Shown: positions 1 to 9,700 of the stretch, piece by piece
Layout of the letters: each line of letters begins with the position of its first letter
Position numbering within the stretch: the stretch's first letter is position 1
Assembly: GCF_000753865.1 (NCBI RefSeq)
Contig: NZ_JQFW01000056.1
Location: 62,001-126,000, forward strand
Direction of reading: 5' to 3'
DNA: 64,000 bases
Source of the DNA: Alteromonas sp. LOR
Lineage (GTDB): Bacteria; Pseudomonadota; Gammaproteobacteria; Enterobacterales; Alteromonadaceae
Program-made: the position numbers and the translations under genes
Notes under the pieces: generated by a model
What the model was told of the DNA's origin: nothing
What the model saw: the letters and a program-made list of their open reading frames with translations, nothing else
The model's database searches: none

Positions 1-1
1 C

Positions 2-181
2 CGAACGCTCGTATTTACTCAAATTACTCGATTTACTCAAAAGAAGCCCATTTTGATTGGTATTGCACACGATGAGCAAGAAGTTGAGACCCTGCCCTTT
101 GAGCCTTGGGATATTCCGGTAGATATTATTGTTACCCCTAAGCGAATACTCTCCTTTTCCGATATTAGGCCCTGGTCCTAA
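2..181 (+). CDS. fau: 5-formyltetrahydrofolate cyclo-ligase, C-terminal end (partial)
   Basis: Only the last 59 codons are in the window, open from the left edge to TAA at 179-181. The segment GIAHDEQEVETLP, followed by EPWDIPVDIIVTP, matches the conserved C-terminal end of the YgfA/Fau family, which uses ATP to convert 5-formyl-THF to 5,10-methenyl-THF in the cytoplasm. The context supports this: fau, rpiA and serA are neighbours in many Gammaproteobacteria. The catalytic part lies outside the window, so the identification rests on the tail motif plus synteny. Confidence 0.75.
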   Translation, partial: RTLVFTQITRFTQKKPILIGIAHDEQEVETLPFEPWDIPVDIIVTPKRILSFSDIRPWS

Positions 182-261
182 GTCTATTTCTTTTAAAGAC
201 ATAAAGCTGCGATTTTGCGCCTTATCGGTTACACTTCAAGCAAACCAAAAGGAGAGTAACA

Positions 262-918
262 ATGAATCAGAACGCGAAAAAACAAGCAGTGGCAAAAGCG
301 GCGATAGACTATGTTGAACAAGACAGCATTGTTGGAGTAGGCACAGGTTCAACCGTTAACTTTTTTATTGAAGAATTAGGCAAAATCAAACATAAAATAG
401 AGGGGGCTGTATCAAGCTCTGAAGCCTCTACTGAAAAACTTAAAGCGTTAGGCATTGAGGTTTTCGAGCTTAACGACGTTAGCAACCTATCGGTGTATAT
501 TGACGGGGCCGACGAAGTCACCGAACACAAGCATATGATTAAAGGCGGAGGCGCTGCGCTTACACGTGAGAAAATAGTGGCTGGCGTGGCAAAAACATTC
601 GTGTGTATTGTTGATGACAGTAAGCGCGTTCCTGTCCTCGGTAATTTCCCCCTTCCGGTGGAAGTGATCCCTATGGCGCGCTCTTTTGTGGCTAGAGAAC
701 TAGTAAAACTGGGTGGCGATCCTGAATACCGTCAAGGTGTTGTGACCGACAATGGCAATGTCATTTTAGATGTCCACAATTTAGACATACTCAATCCTCG
801 TGAATTAGAGCAAGCAATTAATAATATTCCCGGTGTTGTTACTAACGGAATTTTCGCTTTGCGCGGCGCGGATATCGTGCTTTCAGCAACCGATGAAGGT
901 GTAAAAACCTTTAAGTGA
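262..918 (+). CDS. rpiA: Ribose-5-phosphate isomerase A
   Basis: Interconverts ribose 5-phosphate and ribulose 5-phosphate in the non-oxidative pentose phosphate pathway. The 218-residue length matches E. coli RpiA (219). Family motifs are present: the phosphate loop GTGST at residues 27-31, DGADEV at 81-86 with the catalytic acidic residues, and [11 protein letters not shown] at 94-104 with the active-site lysine and glutamate. An AAAGGAGAG ribosome site lies just upstream of the ATG. It lies 80 bases after fau and 107 before serA, all on the same strand, so the three may be co-transcribed. Confidence 0.97.
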   Translation: MNQNAKKQAVAKAAIDYVEQDSIVGVGTGSTVNFFIEELGKIKHKIEGAVSSSEASTEKLKALGIEVFELNDVSNLSVYIDGADEVTEHKHMIKGGGAALTREKIVAGVAKTFVCIVDDSKRVPVLGNFPLPVEVIPMARSFVARELVKLGGDPEYRQGVVTDNGNVILDVHNLDILNPRELEQAINNIPGVVTNGIFALRGADIVLSATDEGVKTFK

Positions 919-961
919 AATACTCCTTTTAACTGAGGGCGTTTTCTGTTATTTTCCTTTT

Positions 962-977
962 AGACGTCTAGATGGCT
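962..977 (+). promoter_or_regulatory. MetJ-like met-box pair before serA
   Basis: Two abutting 8-mers, AGACGTCT (8/8 to the MetJ consensus) and AGATGGCT (6/8), lie 49 bases before the serA ATG. MetJ binds tandem met boxes of this spacing to repress methionine and one-carbon genes. The site suggests that serine synthesis, which feeds one-carbon units, is under methionine control. Two boxes are the minimum for MetJ binding. This is inference from the motif only. Confidence 0.5.
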
Positions 978-1025
978 CAATCCATATTTTCGAACCGAAA
1001 CACAACAGCGAGAGACAGCGAGTTC

Positions 1026-2255
1026 ATGAGTAAAGTTTCACTTGAGAAGGACAAAATCCGAATTTTATTGTTAGAGGGTGTTCACCAGAGCGCGCTCGAA
1101 ACACTGAAAAATAACGGTTACACAAACATTGAGTATCTTAAAACTTCTCTTCCAGAAGATGAGTTGATTGAAAAAATCAAAGATGCCCACTTCGTCGGAC
1201 TTCGTTCTCGTACCCAAATTACTGAGAAGGTGGTGGATGCCGCTAAGAAGCTCGTTGCCATTGGCTGCTTTTGTATTGGTACAAACCAAGTTGACCTAGC
1301 TGCTACTCAGCGCCGCGGTATTCCTGTGTTTAACGCGCCCTTTTCAAACACTCGCTCTGTTGCCGAGCTGGTGCTAGGCCAAATTATTCTTTTACTTCGT
1401 CAAGTGCCAAGCAAAAATGCAAAGGCACACCGCGGAGAATGGGAAAAGACTGCAGTTGGCTCTTACGAAGCAAGAGGCAAAACGCTGGGAATTATTGGGT
1501 ATGGCCACATTGGTACCCAGCTTAGCATCTTGGCAGAACACTTGGGCATGCGCGTGCAGTTTTTTGACATCGAAGACAAGCTAGTGCTGGGTAACTCAGC
1601 TCAAGTTAAGTCTCTAGAGAAACTGCTTAACACCTCTGATGTAGTCACGCTTCACGTGCCTGAGACACCTGAAACGCAAAACATGATAGGTGGAAAAGAG
1701 CTGTCACAAATGAAGCCTGGCAGCATACTCATTAATGCGTCTCGCGGAACAGTGGTTGATATAGACGCGCTATCAGGGGCACTTAAAAGCGGCCAGTTAA
1801 ATGGTGCTGCCATTGACGTATTCCCAGTAGAGCCTAAGTCGAATGGCGAAGAGTTTGAATCACCTTTACGAGAATTCGACAACGTCATTCTTACGCCACA
1901 CGTTGGGGGAAGCACCCAAGAAGCACAAGAGAATATTGGTATTGAAGTGGCGGGTAAGCTTGCAAAATATAGCGATAACGGCTCAACCCTGTCTGCAGTT
2001 AACTTCCCAGAAGTATCGCTACCAGAGCACAACAGCCGCTCACGCTTGCTTCACGTTCACAAAAACCAGCCAGGTATTCTTACGCAAATTAACCAAGCGT
2101 TTGCAGAGAAAGGCATCAACATTGAAGCCCAGTACCTTCAAACGAACGCTGAAATTGGTTACGTGGTAGTAGACGTTAAAGAAGACAGAGGCTATGAAGC
2201 CCTTGCTGAACTTCAGCAAATTGACGGCACTATAAAGACACGTATATTGCACTAG
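1026..2255 (+). CDS. serA: D-3-phosphoglycerate dehydrogenase
   Basis: First step of phosphorylated serine synthesis: oxidises 3-phosphoglycerate with NAD. I start at ATG 1026 (409 residues, E. coli 410) because MSKVSLEKDKI aligns with the E. coli N terminus. The in-frame ATG at 972 falls inside the met-box pair. The Rossmann motif IIGYGHIG is at residues 156-163. The catalytic residues fall at the E. coli positions: Arg240 in ASRG, Glu269 in DVFPVEP, and His292 in TPHVGG. A C-terminal ACT domain, the usual site of serine feedback inhibition, fills roughly residues 335-409. A strong terminator follows. Confidence 0.97.
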   Translation: MSKVSLEKDKIRILLLEGVHQSALETLKNNGYTNIEYLKTSLPEDELIEKIKDAHFVGLRSRTQITEKVVDAAKKLVAIGCFCIGTNQVDLAATQRRGIPVFNAPFSNTRSVAELVLGQIILLLRQVPSKNAKAHRGEWEKTAVGSYEARGKTLGIIGYGHIGTQLSILAEHLGMRVQFFDIEDKLVLGNSAQVKSLEKLLNTSDVVTLHVPETPETQNMIGGKELSQMKPGSILINASRGTVVDIDALSGALKSGQLNGAAIDVFPVEPKSNGEEFESPLREFDNVILTPHVGGSTQEAQENIGIEVAGKLAKYSDNGSTLSAVNFPEVSLPEHNSRSRLLHVHKNQPGILTQINQAFAEKGINIEAQYLQTNAEIGYVVVDVKEDRGYEALAELQQIDGTIKTRILH

Positions 2256-2294
2256 GCTGCATAGCGGCACGTTCAAATGGTGAATAGCCCAAAT

Positions 2295-2334
2295 AAAAAC
2301 GCCGCATCGACAAATGTCTATGCGGCGTTTTTTT
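2295..2334 (+). terminator. Intrinsic terminator after serA
   Basis: Inverted repeat AACGCCGCAT / ATGCGGCGTT with a 12-base loop, followed by a run of seven T on the plus strand, 40 bases past the serA stop. The mirrored A-run upstream would also let it stop minus-strand transcripts from the DUF481 gene that ends at 2373. Confidence 0.9.
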
Positions 2335-2372
2335 ATAGCTAAACAGTGAATACTGCTAGCGAATAGGCTGGT

Positions 2373-3116
2373 TTAAAAGAAGTTATATACCAAGCTAACT
2401 GCTGTTTCGGTATCAAGATTATCTCTGTTATCAGCGACGTCTGAGTTATGGTCCATTTTGAACGACAAACGCATTGAAAGGTTGCCTGAGATCACTGCAG
2501 TCAATGCCGATTCAGCACGAGACTTTGTATTCTCAGAACCTACTTCCGTACTCAGTGTTTGAGTAAACTTAGACGTGTCTGAAATTAACCACGAGTAGGC
2601 TGTTGAAGCACGGACAATAACACTGTCTTGATCTTCGCCATCTTGCGTTTCAACAAACGAGTAACCCGGACCAATTGAATACTCTAATGTATGTCTCTCG
2701 TTCTGTAATACCTTTTGGTTCCAACCCAGTGCTAGTGTAGCTTGATAATTAAAGTTGCTAAGGCGGTCATCTTCGAAGGACGCAAAGCCGAACAAGCGGT
2801 TATCTGGATTTTCTAATTTATAGTTACCCTGAGCTGAGGCGAAAAACTTTTGCGCTGATGTAAACTCAACGTCTTCACCATCGTCTCCCTCTACACTCTC
2901 TTCTTTGTAAAGACCTTCGATAAGGTAATCATTGCTCCACATCTCTAGCTCTTGATGCGCAGTAATACCAGCATTAATCGATGTGGTTTCTGTGTTACCC
3001 GTTGTTGAGATAAACCCTAACTCACCTTCCATAGTAAATGGCTTTGGCTTGTCTTGAGCAAAAGCAGATGGTGCAAGTGAGAATGCGATTATCGATGCGA
3101 GAACGCGCTTATTCAT
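2373..3116 (-). CDS. DUF481 outer-membrane beta-barrel protein (YdiY-like)
   Basis: A 247-residue protein with a signal peptide (MNKRVLASIIAFSLAPSAFA, cut after AFA) and a body of alternating beta-strand sequence ending in a C-terminal phenylalanine (VYNFF), typical of barrels inserted by BamA. It belongs to the DUF481 family, annotated as putative salt-induced outer-membrane proteins; the function is unknown. A second copy lies just upstream at 3324. Shared signatures are GELG, SIGPGYSF and IVRAS. The promoter candidate at 3239 suggests separate transcription. Confidence 0.85.
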   Translation of the reverse strand: MNKRVLASIIAFSLAPSAFAQDKPKPFTMEGELGFISTTGNTETTSINAGITAHQELEMWSNDYLIEGLYKEESVEGDDGEDVEFTSAQKFFASAQGNYKLENPDNRLFGFASFEDDRLSNFNYQATLALGWNQKVLQNERHTLEYSIGPGYSFVETQDGEDQDSVIVRASTAYSWLISDTSKFTQTLSTEVGSENTKSRAESALTAVISGNLSMRLSFKMDHNSDVADNRDNLDTETAVSLVYNFF

Positions 3117-3238
3117 TGAACAGTCCTATTGATTAACTTTCCCTTCGTTACGCTGCGATCACTTCATTGACGACGCAACACAACCATTTTCAGGATATTA
3201 ACAACGATACAAATCGCTGCCGGTGATGTGTGCCGCGC

Positions 3239-3266
3239 AGTGTACCGATTAAAAATTGACAGTCAA
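3239..3266 (-). promoter_or_regulatory. Sigma-70 promoter candidate for the DUF481 gene at 2373
   Basis: On the minus strand, TTGACT (-35), a 16-base spacer and TACACT (-10), about 120 bases upstream of the DUF481 start. The -35 box is 5/6 and the -10 box 4/6 to consensus. Confidence 0.45.
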
Positions 3267-3323
3267 CGTGAAAAGGTCAAAAAATCGACGAAAGTAGTAA
3301 AATGCGCAACGGATATACAAGGT

Positions 3324-4127
3324 CTAAAAAAATTGGTAAACAAGAGCCACAGAGGTTTCGGTGCTTAGAGGCGCTATATCTTCTGCTGTATCTGTTTCAT
3401 GGTTTAAAATGAAGGATAACTTCATGGCAAGGGAGCCGAAAACGTTAGCAGATAAAGAGGTTTCACTGCGGGATTTGGTGTTCTCTTCTCCAGCTTCGGT
3501 ACTCACAAATTGCCTGAGTTTGGCGCCTGAACTCCAGCGGTATTTGTATTCCGCTGAGGCTCTGACTATAACGCCGTCGTTTACCATGGTGTTATTGTCC
3601 GCCTGCGCTTCAATGAAGCTGTAGCCAGGGCCAATGCTGTAGCGAAATTCGCTATCCTCATTGCGCCAAAGTCGCTCTGAATAACCCGCTGCTAGTGACG
3701 CACGGTGCTCATAACCAGTAAACCTGTCATCCTCATAATCGCCATACATAAAAATTCGACGACCATTGGCCACAAGCTTGTAATCAAATTGAGCGCTACC
3801 AAAGAAGCGCTGGGCACTAATATCTCGTTTAGCACCAATGGTGGCACTTTCTTTATAAAGAAGCTCTGCGAAGTACACACTGCTCCACGTTTCGGTCTCA
3901 TGGTCGGCATTCACTGCGGCTTTTACACTTGCCGCAGATGTATTTCCGGTGTTTACCAAAACGCCCAGCTCGCCATCAAGATTAAATCGCGGGATGGTAT
4001 CGTCCGTGTCCGGAGTGAAGTCGGCGTGGTAAAGCGTTTGAATAAGATCGGTGGCCTGCGCAGATGAAGAGATGCTGGTGCACATAACGCACAGCGCGAT
4101 GCAGGTCTTGATGAGGTCAGTGAGCAT
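3324..4127 (-). CDS. Second DUF481 outer-membrane protein
   Basis: A paralogue of the gene at 2373. Both share the order GELG, TGNT, YKLV/YKLE, YEDDR/FEDDR, SIGPGYSF and a terminal FF. The open frame extends to 4223, but ATG 4127 gives a normal signal peptide (MLTDLIKTCIALCVMC..., cut near SSSAQA); the longer form would place 32 polar and basic residues ahead of it. Neither start has a clear ribosome site, so the start is uncertain. Predicted outer-membrane barrel of unknown function, probably from a tandem duplication. Confidence 0.78.
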   Translation of the reverse strand: MLTDLIKTCIALCVMCTSISSSAQATDLIQTLYHADFTPDTDDTIPRFNLDGELGVLVNTGNTSAASVKAAVNADHETETWSSVYFAELLYKESATIGAKRDISAQRFFGSAQFDYKLVANGRRIFMYGDYEDDRFTGYEHRASLAAGYSERLWRNEDSEFRYSIGPGYSFIEAQADNNTMVNDGVIVRASAEYKYRWSSGAKLRQFVSTEAGEENTKSRSETSLSANVFGSLAMKLSFILNHETDTAEDIAPLSTETSVALVYQFF

Positions 4128-4326
4128 AATTAAATTAACGTTGGCTTTATCGTTTTTGTTATTGGCTTTTATGAACTTTCTATTTGAAAGTGCTTTTAAG
4201 TAAAAACACTTATTCAAGTCCATTTGAGCGTTGAGCCACGAGTGAGCAATGACTAGCTATAATAACATTCGCTTAAGTAATATATTTACTGAAGCACTAT
4301 ATTCACTTTGCGGTTTACGCTTTGAC

Positions 4327-5151
4327 TCATCTGATTAGTGCAGCAATTTTCACTGTTTCACGCTCTGCGTAATCAGTGGCATTACTCACCATTTCCATGT
4401 CCAAACTTACTGTATTGGCTATTTCAGAAGTAAAAAGTTCAATATCTGAATGATTTTCTTCGTCTAACTGACGCACTGCAATTCGATTGGACAACGCCAG
4501 CACCCCAATTTCACGATCTGACGACTGTCTTGCCACATCGTTCACATGCGTGATTGGGTAGAATAAACCAATAGGTAAGTTCCAACTTTCCAATATGATA
4601 CCGCTACAGTGTGCGAAGGTAAAACCGAAAAGCTGCTTTTGTCGCTGGTAAGGAAGTAGTGATTTATCACTGTCTAAATATTGTTGGTAAAGCTCTGGCG
4701 AACGCTTTGCTATTACAAGCTCGCTTAAGTTTTGCAGTATTCCCATCACAAAAAAGCGCTCTATGACTTTCGCATTGGTACTCATAGCCAGGTGTTTGGC
4801 TAACATGCCTGAATAAACAGACGCATGCCAATGTTGCTTTAAATCGATAAGTTCAGAATCAAAACACTTGAAGGCAGTGCTGGCTGTTTCAGAGACAACT
4901 AAGTTATACAGCGCCTCTCCGCCAATCACGTTAATGGCTTTTGACACAGACTCAATTTGAGAGGGAAAACGGAACAAAGAACTGTTTGCAAGGCGTAGCA
5001 CCTTAGCCGTAAGCGAGGGGTCAATACTGATTAAGTTACCTATGTCTTCAGCGCTTGAGCGTGGGCAGTCGAGTAATTCACGCAACCTTACGCATACATT
5101 GGGCAGCGCAAAGGATTTAGTGGCAAACTTTACGTATTTCTTTATCGACAT
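4327..5151 (-). CDS. HDOD-domain protein
   Basis: A 274-residue cytoplasmic protein. The HDOD domain (a degenerate HD fold without the metal-binding HD pair) runs from about residue 15 to 215, including SIDPSLTAKVLRLANS, the family hallmark. HDOD proteins act in signalling and stress output, but this one has no partner domain, so its role is unknown. GTG 5157 also opens the frame, but GAGAG sits seven bases before ATG 5151 and only one before the GTG, which favours the ATG. It lies downstream of the DUF1289 gene on the same strand. Confidence 0.85.
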   Translation of the reverse strand: MSIKKYVKFATKSFALPNVCVRLRELLDCPRSSAEDIGNLISIDPSLTAKVLRLANSSLFRFPSQIESVSKAINVIGGEALYNLVVSETASTAFKCFDSELIDLKQHWHASVYSGMLAKHLAMSTNAKVIERFFVMGILQNLSELVIAKRSPELYQQYLDSDKSLLPYQRQKQLFGFTFAHCSGIILESWNLPIGLFYPITHVNDVARQSSDREIGVLALSNRIAVRQLDEENHSDIELFTSEIANTVSLDMEMVSNATDYAERETVKIAALIR

Positions 5152-5224
5152 TAACACACTCTCAATTGGTATTAGACGCGGCTATAACAACTGATTCTAA
5201 AGCCTTTGGGCTCTGGCTCGTCAG

Positions 5225-5521
5225 CTATTCATTATCGCGTTGCTCGTTCTCAAACAGGCCTATTTGGCTATTTGTCTTCTTACTTTGTGCTTCTAGTTGC
5301 TGTTTGCGTGCTCTGGCAATAATGGCGCGCTTACGCCTCATGCAGGCCGCTATAATTTGGCGTTTCGTTGCATCATTCACTTGAAGCCAATAAAGACGTT
5401 CATCTCGGCTTCTAAGACACCCTTTGCAAAAACCACGAGGTCCTGATTCGCAAACCCCAATACACGGGCTTGGTATTTCAAAGAACTCCAGTTGTTCAGA
5501 CTGTGGTTTCTGCTGTGACAT
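5225..5521 (-). CDS. DUF1289 small cysteine-rich protein
   Basis: A 98-residue protein with the DUF1289 signature SPCIGVC...GFCKGCLRSRDE near residues 18-43. Four cysteines in a CxxxC / CxxC layout suggest metal or Fe-S binding. WL and a basic helix follow, then a charged Gln/Lys tail. The E. coli relative is YdhL. No function is established. It lies 73 bases upstream of the HDOD gene and may share its transcript. Confidence 0.85.
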   Translation of the reverse strand: MSQQKPQSEQLEFFEIPSPCIGVCESGPRGFCKGCLRSRDERLYWLQVNDATKRQIIAACMRRKRAIIARARKQQLEAQSKKTNSQIGLFENEQRDNE

Positions 5522-5655
5522 GATCTCTCATTGTTTTTGCTAGAATGAGTGCGTTACCGCAGCCCTTTCTACTGTGATGTTAACGTTAGCGAACTCACGG
5601 CGCCGATTAAACACGAAACTCAACCTTAGTGCTACTAGACATTAGCATCAAATAA

Positions 5656-5737
5656 GCCTTGAACCTCATAGCGCCTTCAGCTTACATAAAGCCCTTAACG
5701 TGAATATAGCACTCAGCTTAAATATGGCCTTTAGCGA
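5656..5737. repeat. Degenerate 18-bp tandem repeat in an intergenic gap
   Basis: About four and a half imperfect units starting GCCTT/GCCCTT/GCACT at 5656, 5673, 5691, 5709 and 5727, each with a CTTA/TTAA core. The array ends at the stop codon of the SIMPL gene. Units share only part of their bases. Similar short-period arrays occur at 26662 and 47433. Confidence 0.45.
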
Positions 5738-6448
5738 TTAATCGACTAACGTATAATCTATGGTCGAAACCACCCGCACCTTTTTAATATGAGGATGGTA
5801 GCTATCTCTGCTGCTAATGCTAAAGCGACCTTGATTGGCTCGCTTGATTTTGCCTAACGTACTTTGGGAATCTGTTGCAAATTTTTCAGCCACTTCCCTC
5901 GCGTTTAATGTGGCTTCTTCAATCATAGAAGGCTTCACTTCGTTCAACCGTGTAAACACGTAGTCGGGCTGGGCCTCGTAGCGGTTTTCAGATAGCACTA
6001 TTCCCGACTTAATAAGTTTACCCATTTGCTGCATCGCTGTGCGAACCGTTTCAACCTGCGATGAAAAAACCGTAATGGTTTGTACGCTGCTATACCTAAA
6101 TGGCGCTCTTTCACTTCCACCATACTGCTGTGCAAGCTTGTCTGTAATCTGGGGTTTGCCGGTAGTAATACTATCTGGCTTAATGCCGCTATCTGTTAAA
6201 AAGCGTACTACTGTTTCACTGTTTAACTCAATACGATCGTAAAGCTCGGGCAAGTCGTTACCGGCATCCACAAACTGAATTGGCCAAATAACTTGGTCGG
6301 CAACAAACTCTCTCTCTGATAACCCCTTTACCGTCACCACCCTATTCCATGTCTGCATGTCTTTCATCGATGCAGATATCGTCGTACCAAGAAACGCAAC
6401 AGCAAGGATCATACCTACTGCGATAACAATTGCCGCTCCTACTTTCAT
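5738..6448 (-). CDS. SIMPL (DUF541) domain protein, membrane-anchored
   Basis: A 236-residue protein with one N-terminal membrane segment (residues 3-25, MKVGAAIVIAVGMILAVAFL) and a periplasmic SIMPL domain starting at VTVKGLSEREFVAD. The domain family forms oligomeric shells in some bacteria and has been linked to stress, but no reaction is known. A near-ideal AAAGGAGGT sits eight bases before the ATG. It stands alone, with a wide gap before the RND operon terminator. Confidence 0.85.
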   Translation of the reverse strand: MKVGAAIVIAVGMILAVAFLGTTISASMKDMQTWNRVVTVKGLSEREFVADQVIWPIQFVDAGNDLPELYDRIELNSETVVRFLTDSGIKPDSITTGKPQITDKLAQQYGGSERAPFRYSSVQTITVFSSQVETVRTAMQQMGKLIKSGIVLSENRYEAQPDYVFTRLNEVKPSMIEEATLNAREVAEKFATDSQSTLGKIKRANQGRFSISSRDSYHPHIKKVRVVSTIDYTLVD

Positions 6449-6644
6449 GTGAATGACCTCCTTTGTGCTTAAGTCTTCATCTGTGCTTAAGTTTTTAACG
6501 ATTCGCTGATAGCGCGAACATAGTAAATTGAATAATAGTACTTTTTTAACGTCTTACCTAGGCTACATTATTTTGCGCCAGCGTACTCATGAGTAAAAAT
6601 ACGGGCTAATAAGGATAAACCAGCAGCAATCTAAGACAACCAAA

Positions 6645-6676
6645 ATAAAAAAAGGCCACTCAATTGAGTGGCCTAA
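6645..6676 (-). terminator. Intrinsic terminator of the RND operon
   Basis: Perfect 22-base palindrome AGGCCACTCA/TGAGTGGCCT at 6653-6674, followed on the minus strand by seven T. It lies about 115 bases past the stop of the RND pump gene. Confidence 0.85.
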
Positions 6677-6791
6677 AAATGCTCCTTTAGAGAGCAACGC
6701 TTGGGTAGACGGGAGAATCTTAAATAAAGAAACGTCTGAAATAACAGAAGCGTTTGGTAACAACGGATAGCGTGTGAAATTTACATAAACG

Positions 6792-9700
6792 CTAGCCTTT
6801 TCGTTTCAGTAAGTAATAAAACACTGGTGTAAGGATTAGGCCAAAGACGGTGACTCCTATCATGCCGGAGAATACCGCTACGCCCATAGCTTGACGCATT
6901 TCAGCCCCAGCACCAGTAGAGAGCACCATAGGCAATACACCCATAATGAATGCAATTGAAGTCATTAAAATAGGCCGTAAACGCAATCGGCTTGCTTCCT
7001 TGATTGCCGCTAACGCGCTCATTCCGCTGTCTTGTAACTCTTTCGCAAATTCCACAATAAGAATGGCGTTTTTGGTTGCCAAGCCAACCAACACAATTAA
7101 CCCTATTTGAGTGAATATGTTGTTGTCACCACCATAAATTTTAACCCCGATTAACGCGCTCAGCAGGGTCATAGGCACAATAAGAATAATGGCTAACGGC
7201 AAACGCAAGCTTTCATATTGCGCCGCGAGTACGAGAAACACCAACAGCACAACAAGTGGGAAGATGTAAGCCGCTGCGTTACCTGCCAGTATTTGCTGGT
7301 AGGTGAGCTCTGTCCACTCGTAGGTCATACCTAGCGGTAATGTCTCGGCAAGAATTTCCTCAATAGCGGCTCTAGCCTGATCAGATGAATATCCAGGTGC
7401 AGGTGCGCCATTAATTTCCGCCGTAATGTAGCCGTTGTAATGCATCACTCTGTCTGGGCCGGCGCTATGCTCAACATCCAAAAAAGAACCAAGGGGGATC
7501 ATGTCGCCCTGAGCGTTTCGTATTTTGAATTGGCTAATATCTTCTATATCTTGACGGTACTGTGCATCGGCCTGCACGTTCACTTGATAAGTTCGCCCAA
7601 ATAGATTGAAGTCGTTCACATACAGCGAGCCTAGATAAGCTTGCATGGTGGTGAATAACGTATCTATGTTCACCCCTTGGCTCACTGCTTTTTCCCGATC
7701 CACATCTACATCTAATTGCGGAACGGCAACGGTAAAGCTGGTGAAGGCATCGGTAAGCGCAGGATGCTGCCACGCTTTGCCAATCACTTCTTGAGTGACT
7801 CGCTCTAGCTCTTCAAATCCAAGGTTGCCTCTATCTTCAACCTGAAGTCTAAAGCCACCAATCGTACCCAACCCATTTACCGGAGGCGGTGGAAAAATAG
7901 CCACATAGGCGCCTTTAATCGAGCCAAACTGTTGATTCAATTTAGCGGCAATAGCACCTGCCGATAGCTCTGGAGACTCGCGCTCATCGAAAGGTTTTAA
8001 CGGCGTAAACAAGATGCCCGAGCTGGGGCTGTTGGTAAATCCGTTAATATTTAGCCCAGGAAATGCTACCGCGTCTGAGACACCAGGGTGTTCCATAGCA
8101 ATACTCGACATCTCTCGAATAACTTCTTCAGTTCTGTCCAAACTTGCTGCATTAGGAAGCTGAGCAAACGCCACAAGATATTGCTTATCTTGAGGGGGCA
8201 CATATCCCGTTGGGGTGGTAGCAAATTGATTGTAAGTTAGCGCAATAAGGCCGGCGTAAAGCACTAATACAATGCTGCTCTTACGGATTAATCCACCAAC
8301 TGCATTGGTATACCCTTTAGCACTGCGCTCGAACAAACGATTAAAAGGCGCAAACACAAATCTGCCAAACACTTTGTCCATCCCCCGCGTTAGCCAATCG
8401 TTAGACTTGCCGTGAGGTTTTAGCAACAGCGCAGACAGCGCTGGGCTAAGCGTTAAAGAGTTTATCGCAGAGATAACCGTTGAAATGGTAATGGTTAATG
8501 CAAACTGTTTATAAAACTGCCCAGTTAAGCCGCTCATAAATGCAGTGGGAACAAATACTGCAGCCAGTACTAGCGTGGTGGCAATGATAGGCCCAGTGAC
8601 CTCTTTCATCGCCTGCACAGTGGCATCAAAAGGTGTTTTACCCTCTGCGATATTTCGCTCTACGTTTTCCACCACCACAATGGCATCGTCAACAACAATA
8701 CCTATTGCCAGTACTAATCCGAACAGAGACAGCGCATTGAGGGAAAAGCCCATTAGCTGCATAAACGCAAAGGTACCTACCAACGAAATAGGGACCGCTA
8801 CTAAGGGAATAATTGAGGCGCGCCACGTCTGCAAAAACAGAACCACGACCAGCACCACCAACAACACGGCTTCAAAAAGGGTGTTTACTACCGCTTCTAT
8901 GGAGCCCCTAACAAACACAGTGGGATCGTAAACAATGTCGAACTCTAGCCCTTCAGGGAAAAGCTGAGACAATTCAGCCATGCGAGCGCGGACATCGTCA
9001 GAGATCTGTATTGCATTTGAACCTGGAGCCTGAAAGATAGGGATTGCCGCAGCCGGCTTGTTATTAAGCAGTGAACGTAACGAGTAAGTATTTGCACCAA
9101 GCTCTATACGCGCTATATCTTTTAGTCGCGTAATTTCACCATCATCGCCAGTTTTAACGATGATATTTTCAAACTCTGACTCGTCTTTTAAACGGCCGCG
9201 AACGTTGATTAACAGTTGAAATTCACTAGACCCAGTAGGCTGTGCGCCCAAGCTACCAGCGGCAGCCTGTTGATTTTGATCAGCAATAGCGGCAACCACG
9301 TCGCCGGGGTTCATTTGCAGAGCAGCAAGCTTACTTGGGTTAAGCCATACGCGCATGCTGAACTCACCTGCGCCAAATAAACGCACCTGACCAACACCGT
9401 CAATTCGGGCTAGTTCATCTTTCACATTTTGATCAGCGTAGTTCGACAAGTACAGCATGTCGTAACGATTATCCGGTGACGTTAAATGCACCACCATAGT
9501 CAAGTTTGGGGATGACTTTTCGGTCACTACACCAAGGCGCTGTACTTCTTGTGGCAATCGAGGGGTCGCGCGGTTAACACGGTTTTGTACTAGAGTTGTG
9601 GCATCGTCTGGGTCGGTACCAATGGCAAAAGTGATAGTGAGCGTCATACGTCCGTCGCTTGTAGCCTGCGACGACATATACAACATATTTTCTACCCCGT

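Noticed and set aside
129..317. 62-residue frame overlapping the fau end and rpiA start
   Set aside because: Covers the rpiA ribosome site and start in another frame; no motif.
972..1025. Upstream ATG extending serA by 18 residues
   Set aside because: The extra residues have no counterpart in SerA and the ATG lies inside the met-box pair; ATG 1026 aligns with E. coli.
3705..4067. 120-residue frame antisense to the second DUF481 gene
   Set aside because: Shadow of the beta-barrel codons; no start signal.
8545..8931. 128-residue frame antisense to the RND pump
   Set aside because: Thr/Ser-rich shadow of the membrane helices of the pump.
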